A stretch of DNA of 64,000 bases from Bradyrhizobium sp. WBAH42 (lineage in GTDB: Bacteria; Pseudomonadota; Alphaproteobacteria; Rhizobiales; Xanthobacteraceae), in contig NZ_CP036533.1 in the NCBI RefSeq assembly GCF_024585265.1, positions 7,325,001-7,389,000 on the forward strand. Reading direction: 5' to 3'. The notes under the pieces were generated by a model. The model searched no databases. It was given only the letters and a program-made list of their open reading frames with translations, and was not told where the DNA came from. The position numbers were made by a program, and so were the translations under genes. This document shows, in pieces, positions 54,562-63,200 of the stretch (position 1 is the stretch's first letter; every line of letters begins with the position of its first letter).

Positions 54562-56828
54562 CAGCTCGCCGCCCTCTGCTCACCGAGTTCCTGGAAGAAC
54601 TGATGCACATTGACGGTTTTCTTGTAAATCGGCGACAGCGCCTCCGGCGCAAAATCGTCGACCTCTATCACTTTTGTGACGGCTTCATGAGCTGCAGCAA
54701 GCTGCTCGCCCTCAGCCTGGGTGACCACGCCCTTGCTGACGGCCTCCTTCCAGTCGCGGATATGCGCAGCACGCATGCGCCTGGCGATCGCATCTGTCGC
54801 CGCGACCAGCTTAAACGCGCGCTCCAGCCGGGCAAAGCCGCCGTCGTCGTCGACATGAGCGAGATCCGGGGTGAGGCGCTCGCGTGCCGCGGACGGGTCC
54901 AGCACGATGGCAGCGCATTGGTGCACGACGCGATCGGACGGGCCGAGCACGCGGGCGCCGAACGGCTGGACCACGAGCTTGAGGAGGCCGGCGACGAAGC
55001 GGTTCGGCAAATTGGCCAGGATTTCGGCAAGCCGGTTCTCGATGGTTTTGAGCCCGGTCGCCATGCACCATTCCAGCGCCGCGAAATCCTCCTTCTGCCG
55101 CCCCTCGTCCTGCCAGCGCTTCAGCGCGGCCGAGAGCAGGTAGAGCTCGGACAGGATGTCGCCGAAGCGGGCCGACAGCATCTCCTTGCGCTTGAGCGCG
55201 CCGCCGAGCGTCAGCAGCGCCATGTCGGCGCAGAACGCAAACGCCGCGGAGTAGCGCGAGAGCTGGCGGTAGAAAGGCGCGGCGTCGCCCGCATCCGGCG
55301 CCGGCGCGAAGGCGCCAAAGGTCCAGCTCCGGCCGAAGGCGCGGAACAGGGTCCGGAAGCTGTGGGCGACATGCTTCCAGAACGTCTTGTCGAACGCGCT
55401 GAGGCCGCGCTCGCGATCGGTATCGGCGAGCGCATTCATCTCGTCGAGCAGGTAAGGATGGGCACGGATCGCTCCTTGCCCGAACACGATGAGATTGCGG
55501 GTCAGGATATTGGCGCCTTCGACCGTGATGCCGACCGGAACGGCCCGATGCAAATTGCCGAGATAGTTTTGCGGACCGTCGATCACGGCCTTGCCGCCAT
55601 GGATGTCCATGGCGTCATCGACCGCGCTGCGCATCCGCTCGGTCGCATGCAACTTCATGATGCCGGAGATGACGGCGGGATGGACGCCGGCATTGAGCGC
55701 CGCGCAGGTCAGCCGGCGCGCCGCATCGAGCTGATAGGCTGTGGCGACGATGCGCGCGAGCGGCTCCTCGACGCCTTCGAACTTGGAGATGGAAATGCCG
55801 AACTGCTCGCGGATGCGGGCATAGGCGCCGGTGGTGCGCGCCGCATAGGCGGCGCCGGCCGCCGACAGTGACGGCAGCGAGATGCCGCGGCCGGCGGCGA
55901 GCGCGGTCATCAGCATCTTCCAGCCCTGCCCCAGGCGCTCCTTTCCGCCGATGACATAGTCGAGCGGAATGAAGACGTCGCGACCCCAGTTCGGGCCGTT
56001 CTGAAAGACCTGCATCGAGGGCAGGTGGCGCTGCCCGATCTCTACGCCGGGCAAGTTCGTCGGGATCAGCGCCACGGTGATGCCGAGCTCTTCCTGGCTC
56101 CCGACGAGATGATCGGGATCATAGGCCTTGAAGGCGAGGCCGAGCAGCGTCGCGACCGGACCGAGCGTGATGTAGCGCTTGTGCCAGTTGAGGCGGAGGC
56201 CGACGACCTCGCGCCCCTCGAATTCGCCCTTGCAGATGATGCCGCTGTCGACCATCGAGGCGGCATCGGAGCCGGCTTCCGGGCTGGTGAGGCCGAAGCA
56301 GGGAATCTCGCGTCCGTCGGCGAGCCGCGGCAGCCAGCGCTGCTGCTGCTCGTGCGTGCCGAAGCGCATCAGGAGCTCGCCGGGGCCGAGCGAGTTCGGC
56401 ACCATCACGGTGACCGCGGCCGCGATCGAGCGGGTCGAGATCTTGCGTACGACTTCCGAATGCGCGTAGGGCGAGAAGCCGAGGCCGCCGAACTCCTTCG
56501 GAATGATCATGCCGAAGAACTTTTCGCGCTTGACGAAGTGCCAGACGTCCTGCGGCAGGTCGCGCGTTTCCCAAAAAATCTTCCACTCGTCGAGCATGGC
56601 GCAGAGCTCGTCGACGGGGCCACTCAGGAACGCCCGTTCCTCGTCCGTCAGCCTCGCCTGCGGGACCTTCAGCAGCTTCGACCAATCAGGGTCGCCGGTG
56701 AAGAGATCGGCATCCCACCAGACGTCACCCGCCTCCAGCGCCTCGCGCTCGGTGCCGGACATCGCCGGCAGCACGCCGCGCGCCCAGGAGAAGATCGGCT
56801 TTGTGATGGTGTCGCGGCGGAAGCTCAT
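54561..56828 (-). CDS. fadE: Acyl-CoA dehydrogenase, FadE-type
   Basis: A 755-residue FAD enzyme for the first step of beta-oxidation. The acyl-CoA dehydrogenase N, middle and C domains span about 65-470: CFGLTSPEAGSDAASM, then SKFEGVEEPLARIVATAYQLDA and the helical DAMDIHGGKAVIDGPQNYLG. A DUF1974 region follows (about 480-750), with FGDILSELYLLSAALKRWQ as in E. coli FadE. The ATG at 56828 (MSFRRDT) has AGGTC before it and is preferred over one at 56840. It is the first gene of the fad unit; 224 bases upstream hold a hairpin repeat. Confidence 0.93.
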   Translation of the reverse strand: MSFRRDTITKPIFSWARGVLPAMSGTEREALEAGDVWWDADLFTGDPDWSKLLKVPQARLTDEERAFLSGPVDELCAMLDEWKIFWETRDLPQDVWHFVKREKFFGMIIPKEFGGLGFSPYAHSEVVRKISTRSIAAAVTVMVPNSLGPGELLMRFGTHEQQQRWLPRLADGREIPCFGLTSPEAGSDAASMVDSGIICKGEFEGREVVGLRLNWHKRYITLGPVATLLGLAFKAYDPDHLVGSQEELGITVALIPTNLPGVEIGQRHLPSMQVFQNGPNWGRDVFIPLDYVIGGKERLGQGWKMLMTALAAGRGISLPSLSAAGAAYAARTTGAYARIREQFGISISKFEGVEEPLARIVATAYQLDAARRLTCAALNAGVHPAVISGIMKLHATERMRSAVDDAMDIHGGKAVIDGPQNYLGNLHRAVPVGITVEGANILTRNLIVFGQGAIRAHPYLLDEMNALADTDRERGLSAFDKTFWKHVAHSFRTLFRAFGRSWTFGAFAPAPDAGDAAPFYRQLSRYSAAFAFCADMALLTLGGALKRKEMLSARFGDILSELYLLSAALKRWQDEGRQKEDFAALEWCMATGLKTIENRLAEILANLPNRFVAGLLKLVVQPFGARVLGPSDRVVHQCAAIVLDPSAARERLTPDLAHVDDDGGFARLERAFKLVAATDAIARRMRAAHIRDWKEAVSKGVVTQAEGEQLAAAHEAVTKVIEVDDFAPEALSPIYKKTVNVHQFFQELGEQRAAS

Positions 56829-57002
56829 GGCGGACCTCATGCATCGGCGCGGTGACAGGTCATTTTAGCGGAAAGTGGCCGGGGTGCGTGAACACTTCGC
56901 GGGCAAAAACAAGCGAATTGACGCGGCCGGGCGGCCGCCCAGGCGATAACGGCCGGGGCGTGGGGACAGTTCCGGGAGGGAATTGGGAGCAATGTCTCTC
57001 AG

Positions 57003-57045
57003 CGTCATTCCGGGGCGCGCCTCTTGGCGCGAGCCCGGAATGACG
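57003..57045. repeat. Short hairpin repeat, family B, copy 2
   Basis: GTCATTCCGGGGCGCGC and its complement around a CGAGCCCGGAATGAC end; a shorter version of the element at 12398. It lies directly before the stop of the flavin reductase gene on the minus strand. Confidence 0.83.
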
Positions 57046-57052
57046 GAGTGAC

Positions 57053-57676
57053 CTAATCCGGCCGGACCATCTCGAACATGTTTTCCGGCTTGATCTCGAA
57101 GTAATCGCCGCGCCGGCCGGCGCGGACGATGGGGCGGGCGGCGGCGGTCTGGTAGACGCCGTCCTTGATCAAGGCCTTGTCGATGTGAACGGCGACGACT
57201 TCGCCGAGCGTCAGCCAGGCGTCGGCCTCCTTGCCGTCGGCGCCCTTGAGGCGGACGATGTCTGACACCTTGCACTCGAAGGCGACGGGGCTCTCAGCTA
57301 CCCGCGGCACATTGACGACCTTGCCGGGCACGGCCGTGAGCCCCGCGACCTCGAACTCGTCGACCTCCGGCGCCAGATGCGCCGCGGTCGCGTTCATGTG
57401 CTTGGCGAGATCCATCGTGGTGAGATTCCAGACGAACTCGCGGGTCTGCTCCATGTTCGCCACCGTGTCCTTCCAGTTGGTGGAGGAGAAGCCGATGATC
57501 GGCGGCACGTAGCAGAACGCGTTGAAGAAGCTGTAGGGCGCGAGGTTGACGTGGCCCCTAGCGTCGCGCGAGGAGATCCAGCCGATCGGCCGCGGCGCGA
57601 TGATGGCGTTGAAGGGATCGTGCTTGAGGCCGTGGCCCTTGGAGGGCTCGTAGAAGTACAGGTCTTTGTCGGTCAC
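57053..57676 (-). CDS. Flavin reductase family protein
   Basis: A 207-residue flavoreductase-like protein, FMN-binding split-barrel: HDPFNAIIAPRPIGWISSRDARGHVNLAPYSFFNA is the family start, followed by NWKDTVANMEQTREFVWNLTT. The start is a GTG at 57676 (MTDKDLYFYEPSKG); the open frame continues upstream but runs through a hairpin repeat and into the TetR gene, so an earlier start is not credible. It may supply reduced flavin to a partner oxygenase that is not visible here. It lies 224 bases upstream of fadE on the same strand. Confidence 0.88.
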   Translation of the reverse strand: MTDKDLYFYEPSKGHGLKHDPFNAIIAPRPIGWISSRDARGHVNLAPYSFFNAFCYVPPIIGFSSTNWKDTVANMEQTREFVWNLTTMDLAKHMNATAAHLAPEVDEFEVAGLTAVPGKVVNVPRVAESPVAFECKVSDIVRLKGADGKEADAWLTLGEVVAVHIDKALIKDGVYQTAAARPIVRAGRRGDYFEIKPENMFEMVRPD

Positions 57677-57693
57677 GCTGGCTTTCCCCCGCT

Positions 57694-57773
57694 CGTCATT
57701 GCGAGCGCAGCGAAGCAATCCAGAATCCCTCCGCAGAGACAGTCTGGATTGCTTCGCTGCGCTCGCAATGACG
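57694..57773. repeat. Hairpin repeat with perfect 30-bp arms, family C, copy 2
   Basis: 57695-57724 and 57743-57772 are perfectly complementary (arm starts GTCATTGCGAGCGCAGCGAA), with an 18-base loop. The inner part matches copy 1 at 8027. It lies between the TetR and flavin reductase genes on the minus strand. Confidence 0.93.
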
Positions 57774-57858
57774 GAGTTTGTTGGTCCGTCATTGCCCGCC
57801 ACCGGCCCGTCATTCCGGGGCGGGACGGCTTGCTTATAGGAGCAAACGCCCCCGCCCG

Positions 57859-58458
57859 TCAGTGGCGCGGCGACAGACCCGCGATGACGAAATCGATCAT
57901 CTGGTCGATGGTCGGGCCCGGCTTGGTGGCGCACTGGGCGATCATCTGGGGGTGGAAGAAGCGGATCATCGCGGTGCATGAGCAGAGCGCAGCCAGTTGC
58001 AGGTCCGGCGCCTCGAACTCGCCGGAGGCGACGCCTTGCGCGATCATCTGGCCGATGACGCCGGCGATGCACTCCATATGGGCGACGCAGACGTCCCAGT
58101 CCTCCTCCATCGCGATCGCGACCATCTCGTGCAGCTTGTTGTCGCCGACATAGCGCTCGGTGTTCATGCGATTGATGGTGGTGAGCAGCTCGCGGAAGCG
58201 CTCCTTGACCGGACCGGGCTTTGCCACGATCCGCTGCGCCTCCAGCTCGACCTCGCCCATCAGGCCCCGCGCCACCGCCTGATGGATCGCCTTCTTCGAT
58301 TCGAAGAAGCGATACACGTTGGCGGGGCTCATCCTGAGCTCCTTGGCGATGTCGCCGACCGTCGTCTTCTGGTAGCCGATCTGGCGGAACAGCCGCTCGG
58401 CCACCTCGAGGATGCGATCCCGGGTGTCGACTTCGATATGTTCCGAAACAAGGGCCAT
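57859..58458 (-). CDS. TetR family regulator of the RND operon
   Basis: A 199-residue repressor. The TetR helix-turn-helix lies at about 12-60 (TRDRILEVAERLFRQIGYQKTTVGDIAKELRMSPANVYRFF). The C-terminal ligand domain has a HEMVAIAMEEDWDVC helix and ends QMIDFVIAGLSPRH. It lies 33 bases downstream of the RND pump gene on the same strand, so it is probably co-transcribed with, and controls, the efflux operon. The inducer is unknown. Confidence 0.88.
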   Translation of the reverse strand: MALVSEHIEVDTRDRILEVAERLFRQIGYQKTTVGDIAKELRMSPANVYRFFESKKAIHQAVARGLMGEVELEAQRIVAKPGPVKERFRELLTTINRMNTERYVGDNKLHEMVAIAMEEDWDVCVAHMECIAGVIGQMIAQGVASGEFEAPDLQLAALCSCTAMIRFFHPQMIAQCATKPGPTIDQMIDFVIAGLSPRH

Positions 58459-58491
58459 CAGTCAGGACTCGTTGGTCAGCAGTCTTCTCAT

Positions 58492-61400
58492 CTATTCAGC
58501 CGCTTCGGCAAGCGGAATTGCGTGCGGGTCATCGCTCCCATGCTGCGGCGCGGCAGGCTGCTCGGGCGTTCCGGCCTCGTCCAGGCTCTTGCGGAACCAC
58601 AGGGCGTAGAGGCCCGGCAGGTACAGGAGCGTCAGGAAGGTCGCGACGAACAGGCCGCCCATGATGGTGATCGCCATCGGGCCCCAGAAGGCCGAGCGCG
58701 ACAGCGGTATCATGGCGAGAATGGCGGCGAGCGCCGTCAGCACCACCGGTCGGGCACGACGGACGGTCGCCTCAACGATCGCCTCGCGCCGGGTCAGGCC
58801 GTGGCTGACGTCGGTCTCGATCTGGTCGACCAGGATGACCGCGTTGCGCATGATCATGCCGGCGAGCGCGATCAGGCCGAGCAGCGCCACGAAGCCGAAC
58901 GGGGCGTTAGCGACGTTGAGGCCGAGCGAGGCACCGACGATGCCGAGCGGCGCGGTCAGGAACACCAGGATCAGGCGTGAGAAGCTCTGCAGCTGGATCA
59001 TCAGCAGCGTCAGCATCACCATGACCATCACCGGGAAGAGGATGAAGATCGAGGCGTTGCCCTTGGCGGATTCCTCGAACGCGCCGCCCGGCTCGATCCG
59101 GTAGGCCGGCTCGAGGTGATCCTTGATCGCCTTCAGCTTCGGCGTGATCTGGTTGGTGACGTCGGGCGCCTGCACGCCGTCGACGACGTCGGAGCGCACG
59201 GTGATCGCCATGTCGCGGTTGCGCCGCCACATGATCGGCTCCTCGTGGGCATATTCGATTCGAGCGATCTGCTGCAGCGGCACGGCGACGCCATTGCGTG
59301 AGGTGATGGTGAGATCGCCGACGCCGCCGAGATCGAGACGCTCGGACGGGATCGCACGGGCGACCACGCCGACCTTCTCGATGCCGTCGCGCACGGTGGT
59401 GACCTGCGAGCCCGAGATCAGCATCGCCAGCGCCTGCGAGACGTCCTGCGGGGTCAGGCCCATGGCGCGGGCGCGGTCCTGGTCGACGACGAGCTTCAGG
59501 TAAGGCGACTGCTCGTTCCAGTCGAGCTGGACGTCCTTGACGCTCTTGTTCTCCCGCATGACGTCGCGGACCTGGTAGGCGATCTCGCGGACCTTGTTGG
59601 CATCCGGGCCGATCACGCGGAACTGGACGGGGAAGCCGACCGGCGGGCCGAAATTGAAGCGGTCGACGCGCACGCGCGCCTCGGTCAGGAAGCCCTCGGC
59701 AGCCGCGGTCTCGATCTTGGCCTTGATGCGCTCGCGCGCCTCGACGCCCTTGGCGACGATGACGATCTCGGCAAAGGCCTCGTTCGGAAGCTGCGGGTTG
59801 AGGCCGAGCCAGAAGCGCGGCGAGCCCTGGCCGACATAGGCGGTATAGGTCTCGATGTCCTTGTCGTCCTTGAGCAGCGTCTCGGCCTTCTTCACCGCCT
59901 TCTCGGTGACGTTGAAGGCGGTCCCCTCGGGCAGGCGCAGCTGCAGGAACAGCTCGGGCCGCTCCGACAGCGGGAAGAACTGCTGCTGGACATGGCCAAA
60001 GCCGACGATCGAGGCGACGAAGACGCCGACGGTCGCGACCACCACGGTGATGCGGTGGTTGACGCACCATTGCACGATGGCGCGCAGGCCCCGATACATG
60101 CGGGTCTCGTAGACCGCATGCGGATCATGGTTGTGGTGGGCCTTCATTTCGGGCAGCAGCTTGACGCCGATATAGGGCGTGAAGATCACCGCCACGAACC
60201 AGGAGGCGACCAGCGCGATCGCCACGATCCAGAAGATGCTGCCGGCATATTCGCCGACCGCGGAATTGGCAAAGCCGATGGGGAGGAAGCCAGCGGCCGT
60301 GACCAGCGTCCCCGTGAGCATCGGAAACGCAGTAGATTCCCAGGCAAAGGACGCCGCGCGCATGCGGTCCCAGCCCTGCTCCATCTTCACCACCATCATC
60401 TCGACCGCGATGATGGCGTCGTCGACGAGCAGGCCGAGCGCGATGATCAGCGCGCCGAGCGTGATGCGGTGCAGGTCGAGCGACATCGTGTTCATGACGA
60501 CGAAGACGATGCCGAGCACCAAGGGCACCGACAGCGCGACCACGATGCCGGTGCGCCAGCCGAGCGCCAGGAACGAGACGAACAGGACGATGACGAGCGC
60601 TTCCATGAAGGAATGCACGAACTCGCCGACGGCGTGCTCGACCACCTTGGGCTGGTCGGCGATCAGCCTGACGTCGACGCCCTGCGGCACCGCCTTCATG
60701 AAGTCGGCCGTCGCCTTCTCGACCTGCTTGCCGAGCTCGAGGATGTTGGCGCCCTTGGCGGTGACGACGCCGATGCCGATGGCGGGCTTGCCTTCCTGGC
60801 GCACGACGAAGCTCGGCGGATCGACATAGCCGTGGGTGACGGTGGCGATATCGCCGAGACGGAACACGCGGCCGTTGCTCTCGACCGGCGTTTCGGCGAC
60901 GGCCTTGGCACCGTCGAGCGCGCCGGTGACGCGCAGCGGCACGCGCTGCGAGGAGGTTTCGACCGTGCCGGCCGGGGTCACGTTGTTCTGCTTGGCGAGC
61001 GAATCGAACAGGGCCTGCGGCGTGATGCCGAGCGTGGCGAGCTTGGCATGACTGAACTCGACGAAGATGCGCTCATCCTGGTTGCCGTAGACGTCGACCT
61101 TGGTGACGCCGGGCACCTTGAGCAGGCGCTGGCGAAAGCCTTCGGAGACCTTCTTGAGCTGGGCATAGTCGGCGCCGTCGCCGGTCATCATGTAGAGGAT
61201 GGAATCGACGTCGGAGAACTCGTCGTTGACGACGGGCCCGAGGATCCCTGCGGGCAGCTGGCCCTGCACGTCGACCAGCTTCTTGCGCAGGAGATAGAAG
61301 AGGTACGGCACGTCCTTCGGCGGCGTCGAATCGCGGAAGGTGACCTGGAGCGCGGTGAAGGCGGGCTTGGAATAGGTCTGCACCTTCTCGAAATACGGCA

Positions 61401-61629
61401 GCTCCTGGATCTTCTTCTCGATGGGATCGGCGACCTGGGTCTGCATTTCCTGCGCGGTCGCGCCGGGCCAGATCACGGAGACGTTGACCACCTTCACCGT
61501 GAAGAACGGGTCCTCGGCACGCCCGAGCTTCTCGTAGGAGAAGAAGCCGGCGACGCCGAGCACGAGCATCAGGAAGAGCACCAGCGTCGGATGGCTGACG
61601 GCCCAGGCCGAAAGGTTGAAGCGCTTCAT
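58492..61629 (-). CDS. RND-family efflux pump (inner-membrane)
   Basis: A 1045-residue proton-driven transporter. It has the usual 12-helix, two-half layout with large periplasmic loops after the first and seventh helices. The proton-relay pair DD is in LGLLVDDAIIAVEMM (about residue 400). The pseudo-repeat in the second half is RLILVFLTAPLGIVGASLGL. Closest impressions are HAE1/multidrug or metal-unspecific pumps; the substrate is unknown. The ATG at 61629 (MKRFNLSAWAV) is preferred over 61659. It lies 220 bases after the adaptor gene, with a family C hairpin between. Confidence 0.93.
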   Translation of the reverse strand: MKRFNLSAWAVSHPTLVLFLMLVLGVAGFFSYEKLGRAEDPFFTVKVVNVSVIWPGATAQEMQTQVADPIEKKIQELPYFEKVQTYSKPAFTALQVTFRDSTPPKDVPYLFYLLRKKLVDVQGQLPAGILGPVVNDEFSDVDSILYMMTGDGADYAQLKKVSEGFRQRLLKVPGVTKVDVYGNQDERIFVEFSHAKLATLGITPQALFDSLAKQNNVTPAGTVETSSQRVPLRVTGALDGAKAVAETPVESNGRVFRLGDIATVTHGYVDPPSFVVRQEGKPAIGIGVVTAKGANILELGKQVEKATADFMKAVPQGVDVRLIADQPKVVEHAVGEFVHSFMEALVIVLFVSFLALGWRTGIVVALSVPLVLGIVFVVMNTMSLDLHRITLGALIIALGLLVDDAIIAVEMMVVKMEQGWDRMRAASFAWESTAFPMLTGTLVTAAGFLPIGFANSAVGEYAGSIFWIVAIALVASWFVAVIFTPYIGVKLLPEMKAHHNHDPHAVYETRMYRGLRAIVQWCVNHRITVVVATVGVFVASIVGFGHVQQQFFPLSERPELFLQLRLPEGTAFNVTEKAVKKAETLLKDDKDIETYTAYVGQGSPRFWLGLNPQLPNEAFAEIVIVAKGVEARERIKAKIETAAAEGFLTEARVRVDRFNFGPPVGFPVQFRVIGPDANKVREIAYQVRDVMRENKSVKDVQLDWNEQSPYLKLVVDQDRARAMGLTPQDVSQALAMLISGSQVTTVRDGIEKVGVVARAIPSERLDLGGVGDLTITSRNGVAVPLQQIARIEYAHEEPIMWRRNRDMAITVRSDVVDGVQAPDVTNQITPKLKAIKDHLEPAYRIEPGGAFEESAKGNASIFILFPVMVMVMLTLLMIQLQSFSRLILVFLTAPLGIVGASLGLNVANAPFGFVALLGLIALAGMIMRNAVILVDQIETDVSHGLTRREAIVEATVRRARPVVLTALAAILAMIPLSRSAFWGPMAITIMGGLFVATFLTLLYLPGLYALWFRKSLDEAGTPEQPAAPQHGSDDPHAIPLAEAAE

Positions 61630-61683
61630 CGCACTCTCCGAAAGACGATCCAGTTGCAAACAACGACAGCCGCTTTGCTCAAA

Positions 61684-61745
61684 CCGTCGTCGCGAGGCAG
61701 CGAAGCAATCCAGGGGGCTGGGCAGGTTCTGGATCGCTTCGCCGC
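61684..61745. repeat. Hairpin repeat, family C, copy 3, inside the RND operon
   Basis: GCGAAGCAATCCAG and the nearly complementary CTGGATCGCTTCGC with a loop between; related to copies at 8003 and 57694. It lies in the gap between the adaptor gene and the pump gene. Confidence 0.82.
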
Positions 61746-61849
61746 TTCAGCCTTTGCTTAGGGACAACGGCCGAAACTCACCTCACACGACGAACTCATT
61801 GCTCTTGCCGCTCCGGGGCGACCGCAGGGCGAACCCAGAGCGGTAAGAA

Positions 61850-62956
61850 CTAGAAACTCAGCGACGACACGATCCGAACCCTCTGGCCTGGATCGAGCTT
61901 CTGCACGCCGAGGGCGACGATCTTGGCGCCCTCCTCCACACCGCCGGTGATGACGACGTCCTTGCTCTCGTAGGACTTCACCGTGACCGGCTTGAGCGTG
62001 ACGCCACCGTTGTCGTCGACGACGTAGAAGGACGGCTTGCCGCCCTCGTTGAACAGCGCCGACAGCGGCAGCCGCGCGACCCGCTCGGTCGCGGCATCCG
62101 ACAGCGTCAGCGTCGCGGTCATGCCGAGCGCGACCTTGTCGTCGGCCTCGGGCAGCGAGAACTTTGCCAGATAGGTGCGCGTGGCGGGATCCGCCGCCGG
62201 CGCGATCTCGCGCAGCTTGGCCGTGTATTTCTTGTTCGGCTCGGACCAAAGAGTGACGCTGGCGACGCCCGACTTGGCACGTCCAACCAGCGTCTCAGGG
62301 ATCGCGACGACCGCTTCCTTCTCGGCAAAGCGGGCGACACGGATCGAAGCCTGGCCCGCGGCGACCACCTGGCCGGGCTCGATCAGCGTTGCGGTGACGA
62401 CGCCGCGGGCGTCGGCAACGAGCGTCGCGTAGGAAAGGGAATTCTTGGTCAACTCGACCGAGCGCTCGGCCCGGTTCAAGCGCGCACGGGCTTCATCGGC
62501 GGCGGCGCGGCTCTGGTCGAGCTGCGCGTCGGTGGTCCAGCCCTTTGCCTTGAGGTCCTTGGCGCGCTGCTCGGCGGCGGCGGCTTGGGCCAGCACGCCG
62601 GTTGCGGCGCCCTGCTCGGCAACGGCCTGCTCGGCCTGGAGCTTCAAATCGACCTCGTCGAGGGTGGCGAGCGGCTGGCCGACTTCGACCGTCTGGCCGA
62701 CTTCGACGAGGCGCTTGGCGACCTTGCCGGCGACCCGGAAACCGAGATCGCTCTCGATCCTGGGGCGGATGGTGCCGACGAAGCTGCGCTCCGGCGTCTC
62801 GGCATCGTAATGGGCGGTTGCCACCAGAACCGGCCGCGGCGGCTCGGCCTTTTCGGCAACGGTGTCATTGCACCCTGCCAGCGAAACGGCCATCAGGGCG
62901 AGCGAGGCTCCTACCAAAAGCTTGGAATAGCTCGACAAAACCGACCGGACGAACAT
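61850..62956 (-). CDS. RND efflux periplasmic adaptor lipoprotein
   Basis: A 368-residue membrane-fusion protein. A lipoprotein signal ends in MAVSLAGCNDT (Cys at about residue 29). The barrel-sandwich halves are KVAKRLVEVGQTVEVGQPLATL and VTATLIEPGQVVAAGQAS, with a short helical hairpin between (AEQAVAEQGAATGVLAQAAAAEQRA) and a beta-barrel after. The start at 62956 is preceded by AGGAG at 9 bases and gives a normal signal; an earlier ATG at 62974 is possible. It joins the RND pump downstream to an outer-membrane channel not encoded here. Confidence 0.9.
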   Translation of the reverse strand: MFVRSVLSSYSKLLVGASLALMAVSLAGCNDTVAEKAEPPRPVLVATAHYDAETPERSFVGTIRPRIESDLGFRVAGKVAKRLVEVGQTVEVGQPLATLDEVDLKLQAEQAVAEQGAATGVLAQAAAAEQRAKDLKAKGWTTDAQLDQSRAAADEARARLNRAERSVELTKNSLSYATLVADARGVVTATLIEPGQVVAAGQASIRVARFAEKEAVVAIPETLVGRAKSGVASVTLWSEPNKKYTAKLREIAPAADPATRTYLAKFSLPEADDKVALGMTATLTLSDAATERVARLPLSALFNEGGKPSFYVVDDNGGVTLKPVTVKSYESKDVVITGGVEEGAKIVALGVQKLDPGQRVRIVSSLSF

Positions 62957-63090
62957 CGAAGGACACTCCTGCATCTCGATTGAGAGGAATGTCGACTGTT
63001 CACTGATAAAAGTCAATAATCGTCAGTCATCAGGAATGCGTGATCGTTAAGGGGTGGTGGAGTACTGAGTGGATGGGCGACAGCGGTGCT

Positions 63091-63189
63091 ATCGTAGGGT
63101 GGGCAAAGCGGAGCGTGCCCACCAATCAGGTCAGCGTAGGGGAAGACTGTGGGCACGGCGCGCAAAGGACGCGCCGTTGCCCACCCTGC
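63091..63189. repeat. Intergenic inverted repeat, family D, copy 2
   Basis: Starts ATCGTAGGGTGGGCAAAGCG and ends with CCGTTGCCCACCCT, with inner GTGCCCAC / GTGGGCAC arms. It matches the element at 19753. It lies in the gap upstream of the adaptor gene and at the 3' end of the MFS gene. Confidence 0.87.
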
Positions 63190-63200
63190 AAGACCCTGCA

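Noticed and set aside
57677..58072. The flavin reductase frame stays open upstream to 58072.
   Set aside because: It runs through a perfect 30-bp-arm hairpin repeat and into the TetR gene; the GTG at 57676 gives the family N-terminus.
62957..63020. Possible TetR operator upstream of the RND adaptor gene (GACTG...CAGTC halves near a TTGACT box).
   Set aside because: The arms are only 5 bases and widely spaced; not enough to call a site.
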